Counted from the first letter of the stretch, positions 42,510 to 53,790 are shown. The stretch is 64,000 nt of DNA from Bordetella sp. BOR01 (GCF_019218885.1 NZ_JAHUWT010000001.1:310001-374000), one strand, 5' to 3'. Notes: generated from the sequence alone by a model not told the origin. Program-made: numbers and translations.

Positions 42510-44324
42510 ATGTCTGACCCGCGCGCCCAGGGCGTCCTGCAGCGCGTTTTCGGCTACGAATCCTTCCGCGGCGACCAGCAGGCCATCGTCGAGCATGTCA
42601 TCGGCGGCGGCGACGCACTGGTGCTGATGCCCACTGGTGGCGGCAAGTCGCTGTGCTACCAGGTGCCGGCGCTGGTGCGCGAGGGCACCGGTGTGGTGGT
42701 GTCGCCCCTTATCGCCCTGATGCAAGACCAGGTCGATGCCCTGACCGAACTGGGCGTGCGGGCGGCCTACCTGAATTCCACCCAAGACTGGCGCGTGGCC
42801 CGCGACGTCGAGCAGGCGTTCCTGGATGGCGAACTCGACCTGTTGTACGTGGCGCCCGAGCGGCTGCTTACCGACCGCTGCCTGCAACTGCTGGACCGTG
42901 GCCGCATCGCCCTGTTCGCCATCGACGAGGCGCATTGCGTATCGCAATGGGGCCACGACTTCCGGCCGGAATACCTGGGCCTGTCGATGCTGCACGAGCG
43001 CTGGCCCGACGTGCCGCGCATCGCCCTGACGGCCACTGCCACGGCCACCACGCGCGTCGAGATCGCGCAGCGGCTGGCGCTGGACCAGGCCGAGCATTTC
43101 GTGGCCAGCTTCGACCGGCCCAATATCCGCTACCGCATCGTCGAAAAGAACGAGGTGCGGCGCCAGTTGCTGGACTTGATCCGCGCCGAGCACGAGGGCG
43201 ATTCGGGCGTGGTGTATTGCCTGTCGCGCGCCCGCGTCGAGGAAACCGCCGACTTCCTGCGCCAGAACGGGGTCAACGCCTTGCCCTACCATGCAGGGTT
43301 GAGCGCTGCCGTGCGATCCGCCAACCAGTCGCGCTTCCTGCGCGAAGACGGCATCGTCATGGTGGCCACCATCGCCTTCGGCATGGGTATCGACAAGCCC
43401 GACGTGCGCTTCGTGGCGCACATCGACCTGCCCAAGTCGGTCGAGGGCTACTACCAGGAAACCGGCCGTGCGGGCCGTGACGGCCTGCCGGCCTCGGCCT
43501 GGCTGGCTTATGGCTTGCAAGACGTGGTGCAGCAGCGCCGCATGATCGACGAATCGCCGGGCGACGAAGCCTATCGTCGCCGCCTGGGCCAGCAGCTCGA
43601 CGCGATGCTGGGCCTGTGCGAAACGGTGGAGTGCCGGCGCGTGCGCCTGCTGGCGTACTTCGGCCAGACGATCACGGCTTGTGGAAACTGCGACGTCTGC
43701 CTGGAGCCGCCGCAATCATGGGACGGAACCGTGGCGGCGCAGAAAGTGCTGTCGGCGGTGTACCGCCTGTGGAAAGAGCGTGGCCAGCGCTACGGCGCCG
43801 GCCACATCATCGATATCCTGCGCGGCAAGGTCACCGACCGCACCCGCCAGCACGGGCACGAAACCCTTAGCGTGTTTGGCGTGGGGGCCGACCTGTCCGA
43901 GAACGCCTGGCGCGGCGTGTTGCGGCAATTGCTGGCGCAGGGGCTGCTGACGGTCGACCACGAAGGCTATGGCACCCTGGCCCTGACCGAAGGCAGCCGT
44001 GCCGTGCTCAAGGGCGAACACCAGTTGATGCTGCGGCGCGAATCCGAGAAAAAGGCCCGCGCCGGCAAGTCGGGCGGCCGGGCGCGCGCCGCGGCCGTCG
44101 AGCTGCCGCCCGATGCCCAGCCGTTGTTCGACGCCCTGCGCAATTGGCGCGGCGAGGTCGCAAAAAACCATGGCGTACCGGCCTACGTGATCTTCCACGA
44201 TGCGACGCTGCGCGAAATCGCACTGGCCCGGCCGGGCTCGATGGACGAACTCGGGCATATCAACGGTGTTGGCGTGCGCAAGCTGGAAGCCTACGGCGAC
44301 GACATCCTGCGGCTGGTGGCCTGA
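42510..44324 (+). CDS. recQ: ATP-dependent DNA helicase RecQ
   Basis: A 604-residue RecQ, close to E. coli size (609). Helicase motifs: PTGGGKSLCYQVPAL (I), IDEAHCVSQWGHDFRPEY (II), ALTATAT (III), and ETGRAGRDG (VI). The RQC zinc site includes the cysteines of LGLCETVECRR and ACGNCDVC. A C-terminal HRDC domain (about 525-600: LFDALRNWRGEVAKNHGVPAYVIF) closes the protein. It unwinds recombination and replication intermediates. It stands alone on the plus strand before the convergent ruvB. Confidence 0.95.
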   Translation: MSDPRAQGVLQRVFGYESFRGDQQAIVEHVIGGGDALVLMPTGGGKSLCYQVPALVREGTGVVVSPLIALMQDQVDALTELGVRAAYLNSTQDWRVARDVEQAFLDGELDLLYVAPERLLTDRCLQLLDRGRIALFAIDEAHCVSQWGHDFRPEYLGLSMLHERWPDVPRIALTATATATTRVEIAQRLALDQAEHFVASFDRPNIRYRIVEKNEVRRQLLDLIRAEHEGDSGVVYCLSRARVEETADFLRQNGVNALPYHAGLSAAVRSANQSRFLREDGIVMVATIAFGMGIDKPDVRFVAHIDLPKSVEGYYQETGRAGRDGLPASAWLAYGLQDVVQQRRMIDESPGDEAYRRRLGQQLDAMLGLCETVECRRVRLLAYFGQTITACGNCDVCLEPPQSWDGTVAAQKVLSAVYRLWKERGQRYGAGHIIDILRGKVTDRTRQHGHETLSVFGVGADLSENAWRGVLRQLLAQGLLTVDHEGYGTLALTEGSRAVLKGEHQLMLRRESEKKARAGKSGGRARAAAVELPPDAQPLFDALRNWRGEVAKNHGVPAYVIFHDATLREIALARPGSMDELGHINGVGVRKLEAYGDDILRLVA

Positions 44325-44335
44325 GGCCTGCGCGT

Positions 44336-45397
<1,062 letters not shown>

Positions 45398-45801
45398 GAT
45401 CGGAAACAAGACTGGCGGCAGGACAAGAAAGAATGGGGCCAGCGCAAGCATCGTACACCACCCAGGGGGCCCAGCGGCGCAACGGGCGGGAAGGCTGGTC
45501 AATCGCATAATGCCCGATGAGCGGCAGGTGTAGAGGGGAACGGTGAGTTCATTTGCCCCGTCCCAGCCGCGCGGGACTGCGTTTGTGTGAATTCGAACCG
45601 TGGCATCCAAAGATGCGACGCTGCGTGGGGTCCTCTTCCCTTTTTGAAACACTGGCCAGCCTCGGCCCCATGCCCAGGACGCCGAGGCGACCCAAGAGCG
45701 CAAACCAGGAAATGCAAACTGGCAAATCCAAATCAGGAAATGCAAACAGCGAACTGGCGATATCATGATCCCGTTCGCTATCTTGTCTTGAAGGAAACCC
45801 C
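45398..45801. other. 404-bp divergent intergenic region with direct repeats
   Basis: No credible gene. Near the dehydratase start it holds two 14-bp direct repeats CAGGAAATGCAAAC (45706-45719 and 45734-45747), 28 bp apart. They are followed by a 7-bp inverted repeat AGCGAAC/GTTCGCT (45748-45754 and 45773-45779). The part near ruvB shows nothing I would annotate. Confidence 0.6.
45706..45747. repeat. 14-bp direct repeats upstream of the dehydratase gene
   Basis: CAGGAAATGCAAAC occurs twice with 28-bp periodicity (about 2.7 helical turns), 55-96 bp before the ATG at 45802. The AT-rich character and spacing look like a pair of regulator-binding sites. Confidence 0.6.
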
Positions 45802-46767
45802 ATGTCCGCCGCACTGCCCACTTACGACGACGTCGTCCGCGCCAGCGAAACCCTGGCTGGCGTCGCGCACCGCACTCCGGTGCTGACCTCGTCCACCGCC
45901 GACGCCCGCACCGGCGCCCAGGTGTTCTTCAAGTGCGAAAACCTGCAGCGCATGGGCGCCTTCAAATTCCGTGGGGGCTACAACGCCATTGCCCGCCTGA
46001 CGCCGTCGCAGCGCGAGGCTGGCGTGGTGACGTTTTCATCGGGCAATCATGCGCAGGCCATTGCACTGGCCTCGCGCCTGCTGGGCGTGCGCGCCACCAT
46101 CATCATGCCGCTGGACGCCCCCGCGGCCAAGCGCGCCGCCACCGAAGGCTATGGCGGCCACGTCGTCACCTACGACCGCTATACCGACGACCGCGAGGCC
46201 GTTGCGCGGCGCATCCAGGCCGAGACCGGCGCCACGCTGATTCCCCCCTACGACCACGCCGACGTGATCGCGGGGCAGGGCACGGCCGCCAAAGAGCTGT
46301 TCGAAGAAGTCGGCCCGCTGGACGCCTTGTTCGTCTGTCTGGGCGGGGGCGGGCTGCTGGCGGGCTCGGCCCTGTCGGCCCACGCCCTCAGCCCGGCCTG
46401 CGCAGTCTATGGCGTCGAGCCCGAGGCCGGCAACGACGGGCAGCAATCGCTGCGCAAGGGCGAGATCGTACAGATCGCCACGCCCAAATCGCTGGCCGAC
46501 GGCGCCGTCACCACGCACCTGGGGAAACTGACGTTCCCGGTGATCCAGCAGCACGTCAAAGACATCGTCACCGTCACCGACGCGCAGTTGGTCGACACCA
46601 TGAAGTTCTTCGCCGAACGCATGAAGATCGTCGTCGAGCCCACCGGCTGCCTGTCGACCGCCGCCGTGCTGCAGCAGGCGGTTGCGGTGCCCGGCAAGCG
46701 GGTGGGCGTGATCATCAGCGGCGGCAACGTCGACCTGGCCAGCTACGCCAAACTGCTGGCGGGCTGA
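45802..46767 (+). CDS. Serine/threonine dehydratase-type PLP enzyme
   Basis: A 321-residue fold-type II PLP enzyme. Lys55 in FKFRGGYNA is the PLP lysine, FSSGNHAQ follows, and the glycine loop is GGGGLLAG. It has no C-terminal regulatory ACT domain, so it is like catabolic threonine dehydratase, serine racemase or threo-3-hydroxyaspartate ammonia-lyase rather than biosynthetic IlvA. It would deaminate a hydroxy-amino acid to a 2-oxo acid. It stands alone with a good AAGGAAA ribosome site and direct repeats upstream. Confidence 0.85.
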   Translation: MSAALPTYDDVVRASETLAGVAHRTPVLTSSTADARTGAQVFFKCENLQRMGAFKFRGGYNAIARLTPSQREAGVVTFSSGNHAQAIALASRLLGVRATIIMPLDAPAAKRAATEGYGGHVVTYDRYTDDREAVARRIQAETGATLIPPYDHADVIAGQGTAAKELFEEVGPLDALFVCLGGGGLLAGSALSAHALSPACAVYGVEPEAGNDGQQSLRKGEIVQIATPKSLADGAVTTHLGKLTFPVIQQHVKDIVTVTDAQLVDTMKFFAERMKIVVEPTGCLSTAAVLQQAVAVPGKRVGVIISGGNVDLASYAKLLAG

Positions 46768-46840
46768 CCTGCGCCCTTGCGGCCGGCAGCGGCACAGGGC
46801 AGAATGGCCTTACCAGTTTGTCAGAACAGGGGCAGCGGCA

Positions 46841-47758
46841 ATGCGTATCCTGCTCATCGGCGGTACCGGCTTCATTGGCCGGCATGTGGCGGCTCGGCTG
46901 GCAGCCCGCGGCCATGTTCTCATCGTGCCCACGCGCCAGTATGGCCGCGGGCGCGATCTGCAATTGCTGCCCACGCTCACGCTGCTCGAAGCCGACGTGC
47001 ACGACGACACCGCGCTCGACCGCCTGCTGCATGAATGCGATGCCGTCATCAACCTGGTGGGCATTCTGCACGGGGGGCGCGGCCAGCCTTATGGCGCGGG
47101 CTTCGCACGCGTGCACGTCCAACTGCCGCAGCGCATCGCCCAAGCCTGTCGCCGCCGCGGCGTGCGGCGCCTGCTGCACATCAGCGCCCTGGGCGCCGAT
47201 TCATCCGGGCCCAGCATGTACCTGCGGTCCAAGGGCGATGGCGAAGCCGCCCTGCACGATGCGTACGCCAACTGGCCCGAGGGCGCCTGCACCATTTTTC
47301 GCCCTTCGGTCGTGTTCGGCCCCGACGACCACCTGACCACCCTGTTTGCGCGTCTGGCGCGCTGGCTGCCGGTCATTCCCATGGCCGGCGCCGATGCACG
47401 CATGCAACCCATCCATGTTGGCGATGTCGCCATTGCCCTCGAATCGGCACTGGGCAATTCGCACACTGCCGGCCGTACCTATGAACTGGGCGGGCCGCAG
47501 GTGCACACGCTGGGCGACATCGCGCGCCTGTGCGCCTTGTGGAGCGGCCATCCGCGGTCCGTATGGCCGATGCCCATGGGGCTGGGGCGCCTGCAGGCCC
47601 TGTTGTTCGAATGCCTGCCCGGCGATCCCCTCGTCTCGCGTGACAACCTGGCCTCGCTTACCGTCGACAACACCTGCTCCGGCCCCTTGGCGGCTGAACT
47701 AGGTGTCGTGCCCATCAGCATGGAGGCGGTCGTGCCCGGGTATTTGAAGAGCGGCTGA
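46841..47758 (+). CDS. NAD(P)-binding protein of the complex I NDUFA9 / atypical SDR type
   Basis: A 305-residue Rossmann protein. LIGGTGFIGRHVAARLAARG is the nucleotide-binding motif; VINLVGILH, LLHISALGAD and FRPSVVFGPDD are typical of the NDUFA9-like atypical SDRs. The catalytic Tyr-Lys pair is not conserved as in classical SDRs, so it may be structural or regulatory. It is 73 bases after the dehydratase gene on the same strand. The exact function is unknown. Confidence 0.8.
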   Translation: MRILLIGGTGFIGRHVAARLAARGHVLIVPTRQYGRGRDLQLLPTLTLLEADVHDDTALDRLLHECDAVINLVGILHGGRGQPYGAGFARVHVQLPQRIAQACRRRGVRRLLHISALGADSSGPSMYLRSKGDGEAALHDAYANWPEGACTIFRPSVVFGPDDHLTTLFARLARWLPVIPMAGADARMQPIHVGDVAIALESALGNSHTAGRTYELGGPQVHTLGDIARLCALWSGHPRSVWPMPMGLGRLQALLFECLPGDPLVSRDNLASLTVDNTCSGPLAAELGVVPISMEAVVPGYLKSG

Positions 47759-47894
47759 GGCCCAGGGTTTACGGTGCCCTTCGGACGGCCTGCCCGCCCG
47801 TTGGAAGCATTCGCGCAACAGCATGCATAAAAGCAACCCCCGACCCGACGTCGAAAGAAAAATCAGCCGCCGCAAAACAGCAAGCATCCCATCA

Positions 47895-48470
47895 TTACCG
47901 CACCAACGCCTTCAACGCCAACCGAATCCCGTCCGAAACACCTGTACCCTCGGGCAGTTTTTTCAGTGCGGCCTGGGATTCCTTGTCCGAATACCCCAGC
48001 GCCAGCAATGCATTCAGGATGTCGGTCTGGTTGTCGGGGATCGCATGGGCGGCGGCCCCGCCGATATCGGCGCCCAGCTTGCCGCGCATTTCCAGCAGCA
48101 GCCGTTCGGCGGTTTTCTTGCCGATGCCGGGCACGCGCGTCAGGCGGCCCGATTCCTGCAATGTGATGGCCTGTGCCAGGTCGCCCACCGACAGGCCCGA
48201 CAGCACGGACAGCGCCGTGCGCGCGCCGATACCGCTGACCTTGATCAGTTCGCGGAACGCGCTGCGCTCGGCGGCGGTGGCAAAGCCATACAGAATGTGC
48301 GCGTCTTCGCGTACCGTCAGGTGCGTGTGCAGGGTGACCCGCGCGCCGGTTTCGGGCAGGGCATAAAGGGTGCTCATGGGCACCTCGATGTCATAACCCA
48401 GGCCGTTGACGTCCACGCAAATGGTGGGCGGCAGTTTTTCGATCAGGGTTCCGGTGATGCGTCCGATCAT
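47895..48470 (-). CDS. ruvA: Holliday junction DNA helicase RuvA
   Basis: A 191-residue Ruv[24 protein letters not shown] is the N-terminal OB domain, helix-hairpin-helix motifs follow ([20 protein letters not shown] and [20 protein letters not shown]), and domain III ([20 protein letters not shown]) contacts RuvB. It binds four-way junctions. It is the last gene of the dusB-fis-purH-ruvC-ruvA run, 77 bases after ruvC. Confidence 0.95.
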   Translation of the reverse strand: MIGRITGTLIEKLPPTICVDVNGLGYDIEVPMSTLYALPETGARVTLHTHLTVREDAHILYGFATAAERSAFRELIKVSGIGARTALSVLSGLSVGDLAQAITLQESGRLTRVPGIGKKTAERLLLEMRGKLGADIGGAAAHAIPDNQTDILNALLALGYSDKESQAALKKLPEGTGVSDGIRLALKALVR

Positions 48471-48547
48471 GGTGCGGGTGCCAGCAAAGGAAAGAGAAGC
48501 GCGCCGCGCGCGCCTGCCCGCATTCTAAACGGTGCGCCGCGCTGCGG

Positions 48548-49087
48548 TCAGCCCACCAGGCGGCCGCCGCGCAGGCGGGCGCCGCTGCCGAGCCCGGCCG
48601 AGGCCCCCAGCCGCGCCTGCAACGGCCCGACGTGGGCATGGCAGATGGCACAGGCCAGGGCGTCGGCCGAGTCGGGGGCCGGCGTGCCGTCCAGCGACAG
48701 CAGGCGCTGCACCATCATCTGTACTTGTTCCTTGGCCGCGCGGCCGGTACCCACCACCGCCTTCTTGATCTGCAGCGCGGTGTATTCGTGCACCGCCAGC
48801 TGGCTGTCGGCCAATGCGCATAGCGCTGCGCCGCGCGCCTGGCCCAGCAGCAGGGTCGAGGCCGGGTTGGTGTTCAGGAAGACGATTTCCAGCGCGGCCA
48901 CGTCGGGGCGGGTCTCGCGCGCCACTTCTCGCAGGTTGTCCAGGATGACCTTCAGGCGCTCGGGCAGTGTCAGCGCCGGCGGCACCACGATGGTGCCGCT
49001 GGCCACATAGCGCAGCCGCATGCCTTCGGCATCGATCACGCCGAAGCCGGTGCGGCGCAGGCCGGGGTCGATGCCGAGTACGCGCAT
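48548..49087 (-). CDS. ruvC: Holliday junction resolvase RuvC
   Basis: A 179-residue resolvase. The catalytic acids are in [39 protein letters not shown] and [15 protein letters not shown]. It cleaves junctions in the RuvABC complex. Its ATG overlaps the purH stop by one base (TGATG), so translation is coupled to purH. Confidence 0.95.
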   Translation of the reverse strand: MRVLGIDPGLRRTGFGVIDAEGMRLRYVASGTIVVPPALTLPERLKVILDNLREVARETRPDVAALEIVFLNTNPASTLLLGQARGAALCALADSQLAVHEYTALQIKKAVVGTGRAAKEQVQMMVQRLLSLDGTPAPDSADALACAICHAHVGPLQARLGASAGLGSGARLRGGRLVG

Positions 49088-50676
49088 CAGTGACGGAAAT
49101 GCCGGGTGCCGGTCAGTACCATGGCGATGCCGTGCTCGTCGGCCGCGGCGATGACTTCGTCATCGCGCATGCTGCCGCCGGGCTGGATCACGCAGGTGGC
49201 GCCGGCCGCCACCACCACGTCCAGGCCATCGCGAAACGGGAAGAACGCATCCGACGCCACAGCCGAACCCTGCAGCGTCAGGCCGGCGTTCTCGGCCTTG
49301 ATGGCGGCGATGCGGGCAGAGTCGACGCGGCTCATTTGCCCTGCGCCCACGCCCAGCGTCATGCCGCCGCCGGTGAACACGATGGCATTCGATTTGACGT
49401 ACTTGGCCACTTTCCAGGCAAAGGCCAGGTCGTCCATTTCCTGGTCGGTGGGCTTGCGCTTGGTCGCGACCTTGAACGCATCGCGCGGCACGTTGTACGA
49501 GTCGGGCGTCTGTACCAGCCAGCCGCCGCCCACCCGCTTGATGTCGAAGTCGTTGTGGCCGGCACCGGTGGGTATTTCCAGCACCCGCACGTTCTTCTTG
49601 GCGGCCAGGACGGCCAATGCCGCGCCGTCGTAGCCCGGCGCCAGCAAGACTTCCAGGAACTGGCCGCTGACCGCCTCGGCCGTGGCCGCATCGACCGGAC
49701 GGTTGAAAGCGATGATGCCGCCGAAGGCCGAGGTAGGGTCGGTCTTGAACGCCTGCTGGTACGCATGCAGGGTGTCTTGCGCCACCGCCACACCGCACGG
49801 ATTGGCGTGCTTGACGATCACGCATGCCGGCGTGTCGAAGCTGCGCACGCATTCCCAGGCAGCGTCGGCGTCGGCGATGTTGTTGTACGAAAGCTCCTTG
49901 CCCTGCAATTGACGGTAATTGCCCAGCAGGCCAGCGGCGCGCGGGCTGTCGATGTAGAAGGCCGCCTGCTGGTGGGGGTTTTCGCCGTAGCGCAGGGCCT
50001 GGGCCTGGTGCACTTGCAGGGTCAGCGTGCCCGGCCAGTCGTGGCGGGCCGGTACGGCATCCTGCGCCGGCGCCGGCTCGGCCAGGCTGGTCAGGTAGCC
50101 GGCGATGGCGCCATCGTAGGCGGCGGTGTGGGCGTAGGTCTTGGCGGCCATTTCCAGGCGCAGCGCGTACGAGGTGGCGCCGCCCTGGTCCATTTCAGCC
50201 AGCACGCGGGAATAGTCGGCCGGGTCGATCACGACCGTCACGCCGCCGGCATCAGTGCCGTGGTTCTTGGCGGCCGCGCGCAGCATCGCCGGGCCGCCGA
50301 TGTCGATGTTCTCGACCGCGTCGGCGAACGAGCAGTCGGGCCGGGCGATGGTCTCGCGAAACGGGTACAGGTTCACCACCAGCATGTCGATGCGGTCGAT
50401 GCCGTGCCGGGCGATGGTGTCCAGGTGCTCGGCACTGTCGCGGCGCGCCAGCAGGCCGCCGTGAATCTTGGGATGCAGCGTCTTGACGCGGCCGTCCAGG
50501 ATCTCGGGCGAGCCCGTGTGGGCGGCGACTTCGGTCACGGCCAGGCCGGATTCTGCCAGCAGGCGCGCGGTGCCGCCGGTCGACAGCAGGCGCACGCCGC
50601 GCGAAGCGAGTGCACGGGCGAATTCGACGATGCCGGTCTTGTCGGACACCGAGAGCAGGGCGGTTTCGATTTTCAT
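49087..50676 (-). CDS. purH: Bifunctional AICAR transformylase / IMP cyclohydrolase
   Basis: A 529-residue PurH performing the last two steps of IMP synthesis. The N-terminal cyclohydrolase ([29 protein letters not shown]) is about 1-200. The transformylase domain carries [13 protein letters not shown], with the catalytic Lys-His, and [30 protein letters not shown], in pieces, at the end. It lies between fis and ruvC on the same strand. Confidence 0.96.
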   Translation of the reverse strand: MKIETALLSVSDKTGIVEFARALASRGVRLLSTGGTARLLAESGLAVTEVAAHTGSPEILDGRVKTLHPKIHGGLLARRDSAEHLDTIARHGIDRIDMLVVNLYPFRETIARPDCSFADAVENIDIGGPAMLRAAAKNHGTDAGGVTVVIDPADYSRVLAEMDQGGATSYALRLEMAAKTYAHTAAYDGAIAGYLTSLAEPAPAQDAVPARHDWPGTLTLQVHQAQALRYGENPHQQAAFYIDSPRAAGLLGNYRQLQGKELSYNNIADADAAWECVRSFDTPACVIVKHANPCGVAVAQDTLHAYQQAFKTDPTSAFGGIIAFNRPVDAATAEAVSGQFLEVLLAPGYDGAALAVLAAKKNVRVLEIPTGAGHNDFDIKRVGGGWLVQTPDSYNVPRDAFKVATKRKPTDQEMDDLAFAWKVAKYVKSNAIVFTGGGMTLGVGAGQMSRVDSARIAAIKAENAGLTLQGSAVASDAFFPFRDGLDVVVAAGATCVIQPGGSMRDDEVIAAADEHGIAMVLTGTRHFRH

Positions 50677-50726
50677 GGTGGGGCGGTTGAAATGAAGGAA
50701 AGCGGACGGGAGCGCCAGTCGCGCGC

Positions 50727-50966
50727 TCAGGGCTGGAGATTGTGCGCCTGCAGTTTCTTGCGCAGGGTGTTGCGGGTGATGCCCAGCATTTCAGATGCCC
50801 GCGACTGGTTGCCGCCGGAGCGCTCCAGGGCAACTTCGAGCACTGGGCGTTCGACGCATCGCATCACCATGTCCCACATATCGTGGGGCTCGGAATCGCC
50901 CAAGTCTTCGAAATAGCGTTCCAGGCTGGCACGCACGCAGTCTTCCAGGACATCTTTCTTGCTCAT
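50727..50966 (-). CDS. fis: Fis family DNA-binding protein
   Basis: A 79-residue Fis-type protein. The C-terminal helix-turn-helix ([27 protein letters not shown] in two pieces) is the NtrC/Fis motif. It is shorter than E. coli Fis (98) and lacks most of the N-terminal beta-hairpin arms, as usual in betaproteobacteria. It lies 36 bases after dusB, the same dusB-fis order as in E. coli, and 50 bases before purH. Confidence 0.9.
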   Translation of the reverse strand: MSKKDVLEDCVRASLERYFEDLGDSEPHDMWDMVMRCVERPVLEVALERSGGNQSRASEMLGITRNTLRKKLQAHNLQP

Positions 50967-51002
50967 GAGTACAAATATTTATAGTTGGAGGTGGGTGGCG
51001 GA

Positions 51003-52028
51003 TCACGCCGCCAGCAGGGGGTGCGCGGCAGGGGCGGGTGATGCCGGCCCGCCGCGCACAAGATCGTCGAACCAATCGGACACGGCCCGCCACTGGTCGC
51101 GGGTGTTGTCGATAAGGTTCATGCGGTCGCGGAACGAGTCCGCGCCGGGCAGGCCGTCGATGTACCAGCCGATATGCTTGCGCGCCGAGCGCACGCCGGT
51201 GTGCTCGCCATAGAAGCGGTAATGGTCGTGCAGGTGCTCGAGCAGCAAGTCGCGCATTTCTTCGTGGGAAGGGGGCGCCAGCATGTCGCCCGTGCGCAGG
51301 TAATGGTCGATTTCGCGGAAGATCCAGGGCCGGCCCTGGGCCGCCCGGCCGATCATGACCGCGTCGGCGCCAGTGTAATCCAGGACGCGGCGCGCTTTCT
51401 CGGGGCTGTCGATGTCGCCATTGGCGATCACCGGAATGGAAAGCTCGGCCTTGACGGCCCGGATGGTGTCGTATTCGGCTTCGCCCGTGTACAGGTCGGC
51501 GCGGGTGCGGCCGTGCAGGGCCAGGGCGGCGATGCCGGCGTCCTGGGCGCGGCGGGCCACGCGCAGCGCGTTGCGATGTTCCCGGTCCCAGCCCGTGCGG
51601 GTTTTCAGGGTAACGGGCACGCCCAGCGGGGCGCAGGCGGCCACCACGGCGTCCAGGATGCGGGCGACCAGGTCTTCATCGCGCAGCAACGCCGAACCCG
51701 AGGCCAGGTTGCACACCTTTTTAACGGGGCAACCCATGTTGATGTCGATGATGCGCGCGCCCCGCGCGGCATTGAAGGCGGCCGCTTCGGCCATCATGGC
51801 GGGGTCGGCGCCCGCTATCTGCACCGCCACCGGGGCGATTTCGCCGTCGTGGTTCAGGCGGCGCGAAGTCTTGACGCTATCCCACAGGCGCGGGTTGCTG
51901 GCGGCCATTTCCGATACCGCATGACCCGCCCCCAGCCGCTTGCACAGCTGGCGGAAAGGCCGGTCGGTCACCCCCGCCATGGGGGCGACCAGCACGTTGT
52001 TGGGTAGGGTCCAGGGGCCGATGCGCAT
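51003..52028 (-). CDS. dusB: tRNA-dihydrouridine synthase B
   Basis: A 341-residue FMN enzyme that reduces uridine in the tRNA D-loop. VLVAPMAGVTDRPFRQL, DINMGCPVKKVC (catalytic Cys), VTLKTRTGWD, ALHGRTRADLYTG and VIANGDIDSPEKA are the family blocks. The ATG at 52028 is the family start; the frame is open 60 codons upstream without similarity. It is first of the dusB-fis-purH-ruvC-ruvA run, 55 bases after the ubiH-like gene. Confidence 0.94.
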   Translation of the reverse strand: MRIGPWTLPNNVLVAPMAGVTDRPFRQLCKRLGAGHAVSEMAASNPRLWDSVKTSRRLNHDGEIAPVAVQIAGADPAMMAEAAAFNAARGARIIDINMGCPVKKVCNLASGSALLRDEDLVARILDAVVAACAPLGVPVTLKTRTGWDREHRNALRVARRAQDAGIAALALHGRTRADLYTGEAEYDTIRAVKAELSIPVIANGDIDSPEKARRVLDYTGADAVMIGRAAQGRPWIFREIDHYLRTGDMLAPPSHEEMRDLLLEHLHDHYRFYGEHTGVRSARKHIGWYIDGLPGADSFRDRMNLIDNTRDQWRAVSDWFDDLVRGGPASPAPAAHPLLAA

Positions 52029-52083
52029 AGACGGGATTTTACCCGCCTTCGTTTGACGCTTATTGATCGGCGGCGGGCGCGGT

Positions 52084-53253
52084 TTAGGCGCGCAGCCCTT
52101 GCAGCAGATGGCGTGCCAGCGGCGCACGCAGCGGCGCGGCCAGGTCCAGGGCCAGCAGGCCCAGGCCGCAGGCGTGCTCGACGGGAGCCAGGCCGGTGGC
52201 GAAGGCACGCGGCATCAGGTCGGTAAGGCCGGCGGTAATCCAGCGGTCGGCGCGGCGGGCACGCGCGAAGGCGGCCAGCGCGGGGCCAGGATCGGTGCCG
52301 GGGTCGAGCAGCCAGCCGGCCAACCCTTGGGCCAGCCGGGCCGCATCGCGCAGCCCCAGGTTCAGGCCCTGGCCGGCCACCGGGTGCAGCGTCTGGGCGG
52401 CATTGCCGATAGCCGCCTGGCGGCCTTGGGTAAGCGCGCGCCGCGCGTTGAGGGCCAGCGGAAAAATGTGCCGCGGCGCCTGGCTGGACAGGCGCCCCAG
52501 GCGCGTGCCGAACGCGGCGCTCAGGGCGGCCGAGAAGGCGGCGTTGTCCAGTTGCGCCAGTTCGGCGGCCCGCGCCGGGGCGCTGCACCACACCACCGAA
52601 TAGGCCCGTGCCTGCTGCGGGTGCGGCAGCAGGGCCAGCGGGCCTTCGTTGGTGAAGCGTTCCCAGGCCCAGCCCGGGCGGGGCAGGGTGGCTTGCGCGC
52701 TGGTGATGACGGCATGCTGGCCGTATTCGCGGCGCAGGTCGTTGGCGCCGCTGCCGTCGGACAGGACGGCAACGCCGCAGTGCAGCTCGGCATCGCCCTG
52801 CCGCACGGTGATGCCCCGGTTGTCCTGGCCCTGCACGTGGGCTGGCGGCCCGTGCAGCACGGTCACGCCACTGGCTTGCACGCGGTCCAGCAGCACGGCG
52901 TGCAATTCGGCGTACGAGACCGTGCTGCCCAGGCGCGGCACCTGGAAGTCGTTGCACTGGATCAGGGTGCTGCCCAGCCGGCCGCGCTGCGACACATGCA
53001 CGGTACGGATATCGGCGGCGCGCCCGGGCCAGGCGTGCAACGATTCGAGCAGCACGCGGCTGCCGTGGTTCAGCGCCAGCACGCGCGGATCGGCGGCCGG
53101 GATCGCGGCCGCCGATCCGTCGGGCGCGGGCGGCGTCCCGGCCAGCAGGGCGATGCGCTCGGGCCGCGCGGCATGGCGGGCCAGCAGCAACGCCAGCACG
53201 CGGCCGACCGGGCCGGCGCCCAGGATGGCGATATCGTAGGCAGGCTGAGTCAT
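52084..53253 (-). CDS. UbiH/VisC family FAD monooxygenase
   Basis: A 389-residue flavoprotein hydroxylase of the UbiH/UbiF/UbiI family of ubiquinone synthesis. ILGAGPVGRVLALLLARH is the FAD dinucleotide motif, and IGNAAQTLHPVAGQGLNLGLRDAA (in part) is the second FAD motif, with the usual GDAA changed to GNAA. It should hydroxylate the benzoquinone ring precursor. Which ring position (UbiH, UbiF or UbiI role) cannot be told. Confidence 0.88.
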   Translation of the reverse strand: MTQPAYDIAILGAGPVGRVLALLLARHAARPERIALLAGTPPAPDGSAAAIPAADPRVLALNHGSRVLLESLHAWPGRAADIRTVHVSQRGRLGSTLIQCNDFQVPRLGSTVSYAELHAVLLDRVQASGVTVLHGPPAHVQGQDNRGITVRQGDAELHCGVAVLSDGSGANDLRREYGQHAVITSAQATLPRPGWAWERFTNEGPLALLPHPQQARAYSVVWCSAPARAAELAQLDNAAFSAALSAAFGTRLGRLSSQAPRHIFPLALNARRALTQGRQAAIGNAAQTLHPVAGQGLNLGLRDAARLAQGLAGWLLDPGTDPGPALAAFARARRADRWITAGLTDLMPRAFATGLAPVEHACGLGLLALDLAAPLRAPLARHLLQGLRA

Positions 53254-53331
53254 GCTGGAATTCTACCGTCCACTACAATCGCGGGCGTCCTGTGCTTGTT
53301 CGCGCCTTGCCGCGATTCTTCCTGTTCCGAT

Positions 53332-53781
53332 ATGCCATCAGCCCCGACCTTCTCTGCCTCCGCCGCCCGACCGCGCAACAAAGTGGTGCTGGGCCTGCTG
53401 GCCTGCCTGTTCGGATGGCTGGGGGCGCACTGGTGGTACCTGGGCCGCCGCCATGCCTGGCTGGTCACCCTGGCCGCCATCGCGTGCCTGGTGGCGGCAT
53501 CGCGGTTTCCGGTGTGGTACGACAATCCGGCCTTCTTCCTGGTCTTCATTCCGATGATCGACGGTTTCATCGAAGGGGTGGTGTTCAGCCTGATGCCGGA
53601 CGAGAAATTCGATCGTCTCTACAACCCCGCCCATGGCCGGGTGACGCATACCGGCTGGGGGCCGGTGCTGGTGGCCATCATGGGCACGCTGGTGGGGGCC
53701 ACCATGGGCATGTTTGCGGTGGCGATGGTGGTGGTGTACACCTGGACGGTCATGGGCTGGCTGGACGGGTACGTGCTCTGA
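53332..53781 (+). CDS. TM2 domain membrane protein
   Basis: A 149-residue membrane protein. The N-terminal TM2 domain (KVVLGLLACLFGWLGAHWWYLGRR) has two helices and the W/Y-rich turn; two more helices follow at about 60-85 and 115-145. The role of TM2 proteins in bacteria is not established. It is divergent from the ubiH-like gene and convergent with pepP, with 9 bases between stops. Confidence 0.8.
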   Translation: MPSAPTFSASAARPRNKVVLGLLACLFGWLGAHWWYLGRRHAWLVTLAAIACLVAASRFPVWYDNPAFFLVFIPMIDGFIEGVVFSLMPDEKFDRLYNPAHGRVTHTGWGPVLVAIMGTLVGATMGMFAVAMVVVYTWTVMGWLDGYVL

Positions 53782-53790
53782 GGGCCGCGC

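Noticed and set aside
45706-45747. The two 14-bp repeats as the start of a CRISPR array
   Set aside because: Only two copies, a 14-bp repeat and a 14-bp spacer, with no cas genes.
45553-45768. A 71-codon plus-strand frame before the dehydratase gene
   Set aside because: No ribosome site, it covers the direct repeats, and it shows no protein-like pattern.
48967-50916. A 649-codon plus-strand frame opposite purH and fis
   Set aside because: Shadow of well-identified minus-strand genes, without domains.
53282-53330. Upstream extension of the TM2 protein to an earlier start
   Set aside because: The longer frame overlaps the divergent ubiH gene entirely and has no family similarity; the ATG at 53332 begins the TM2 protein.
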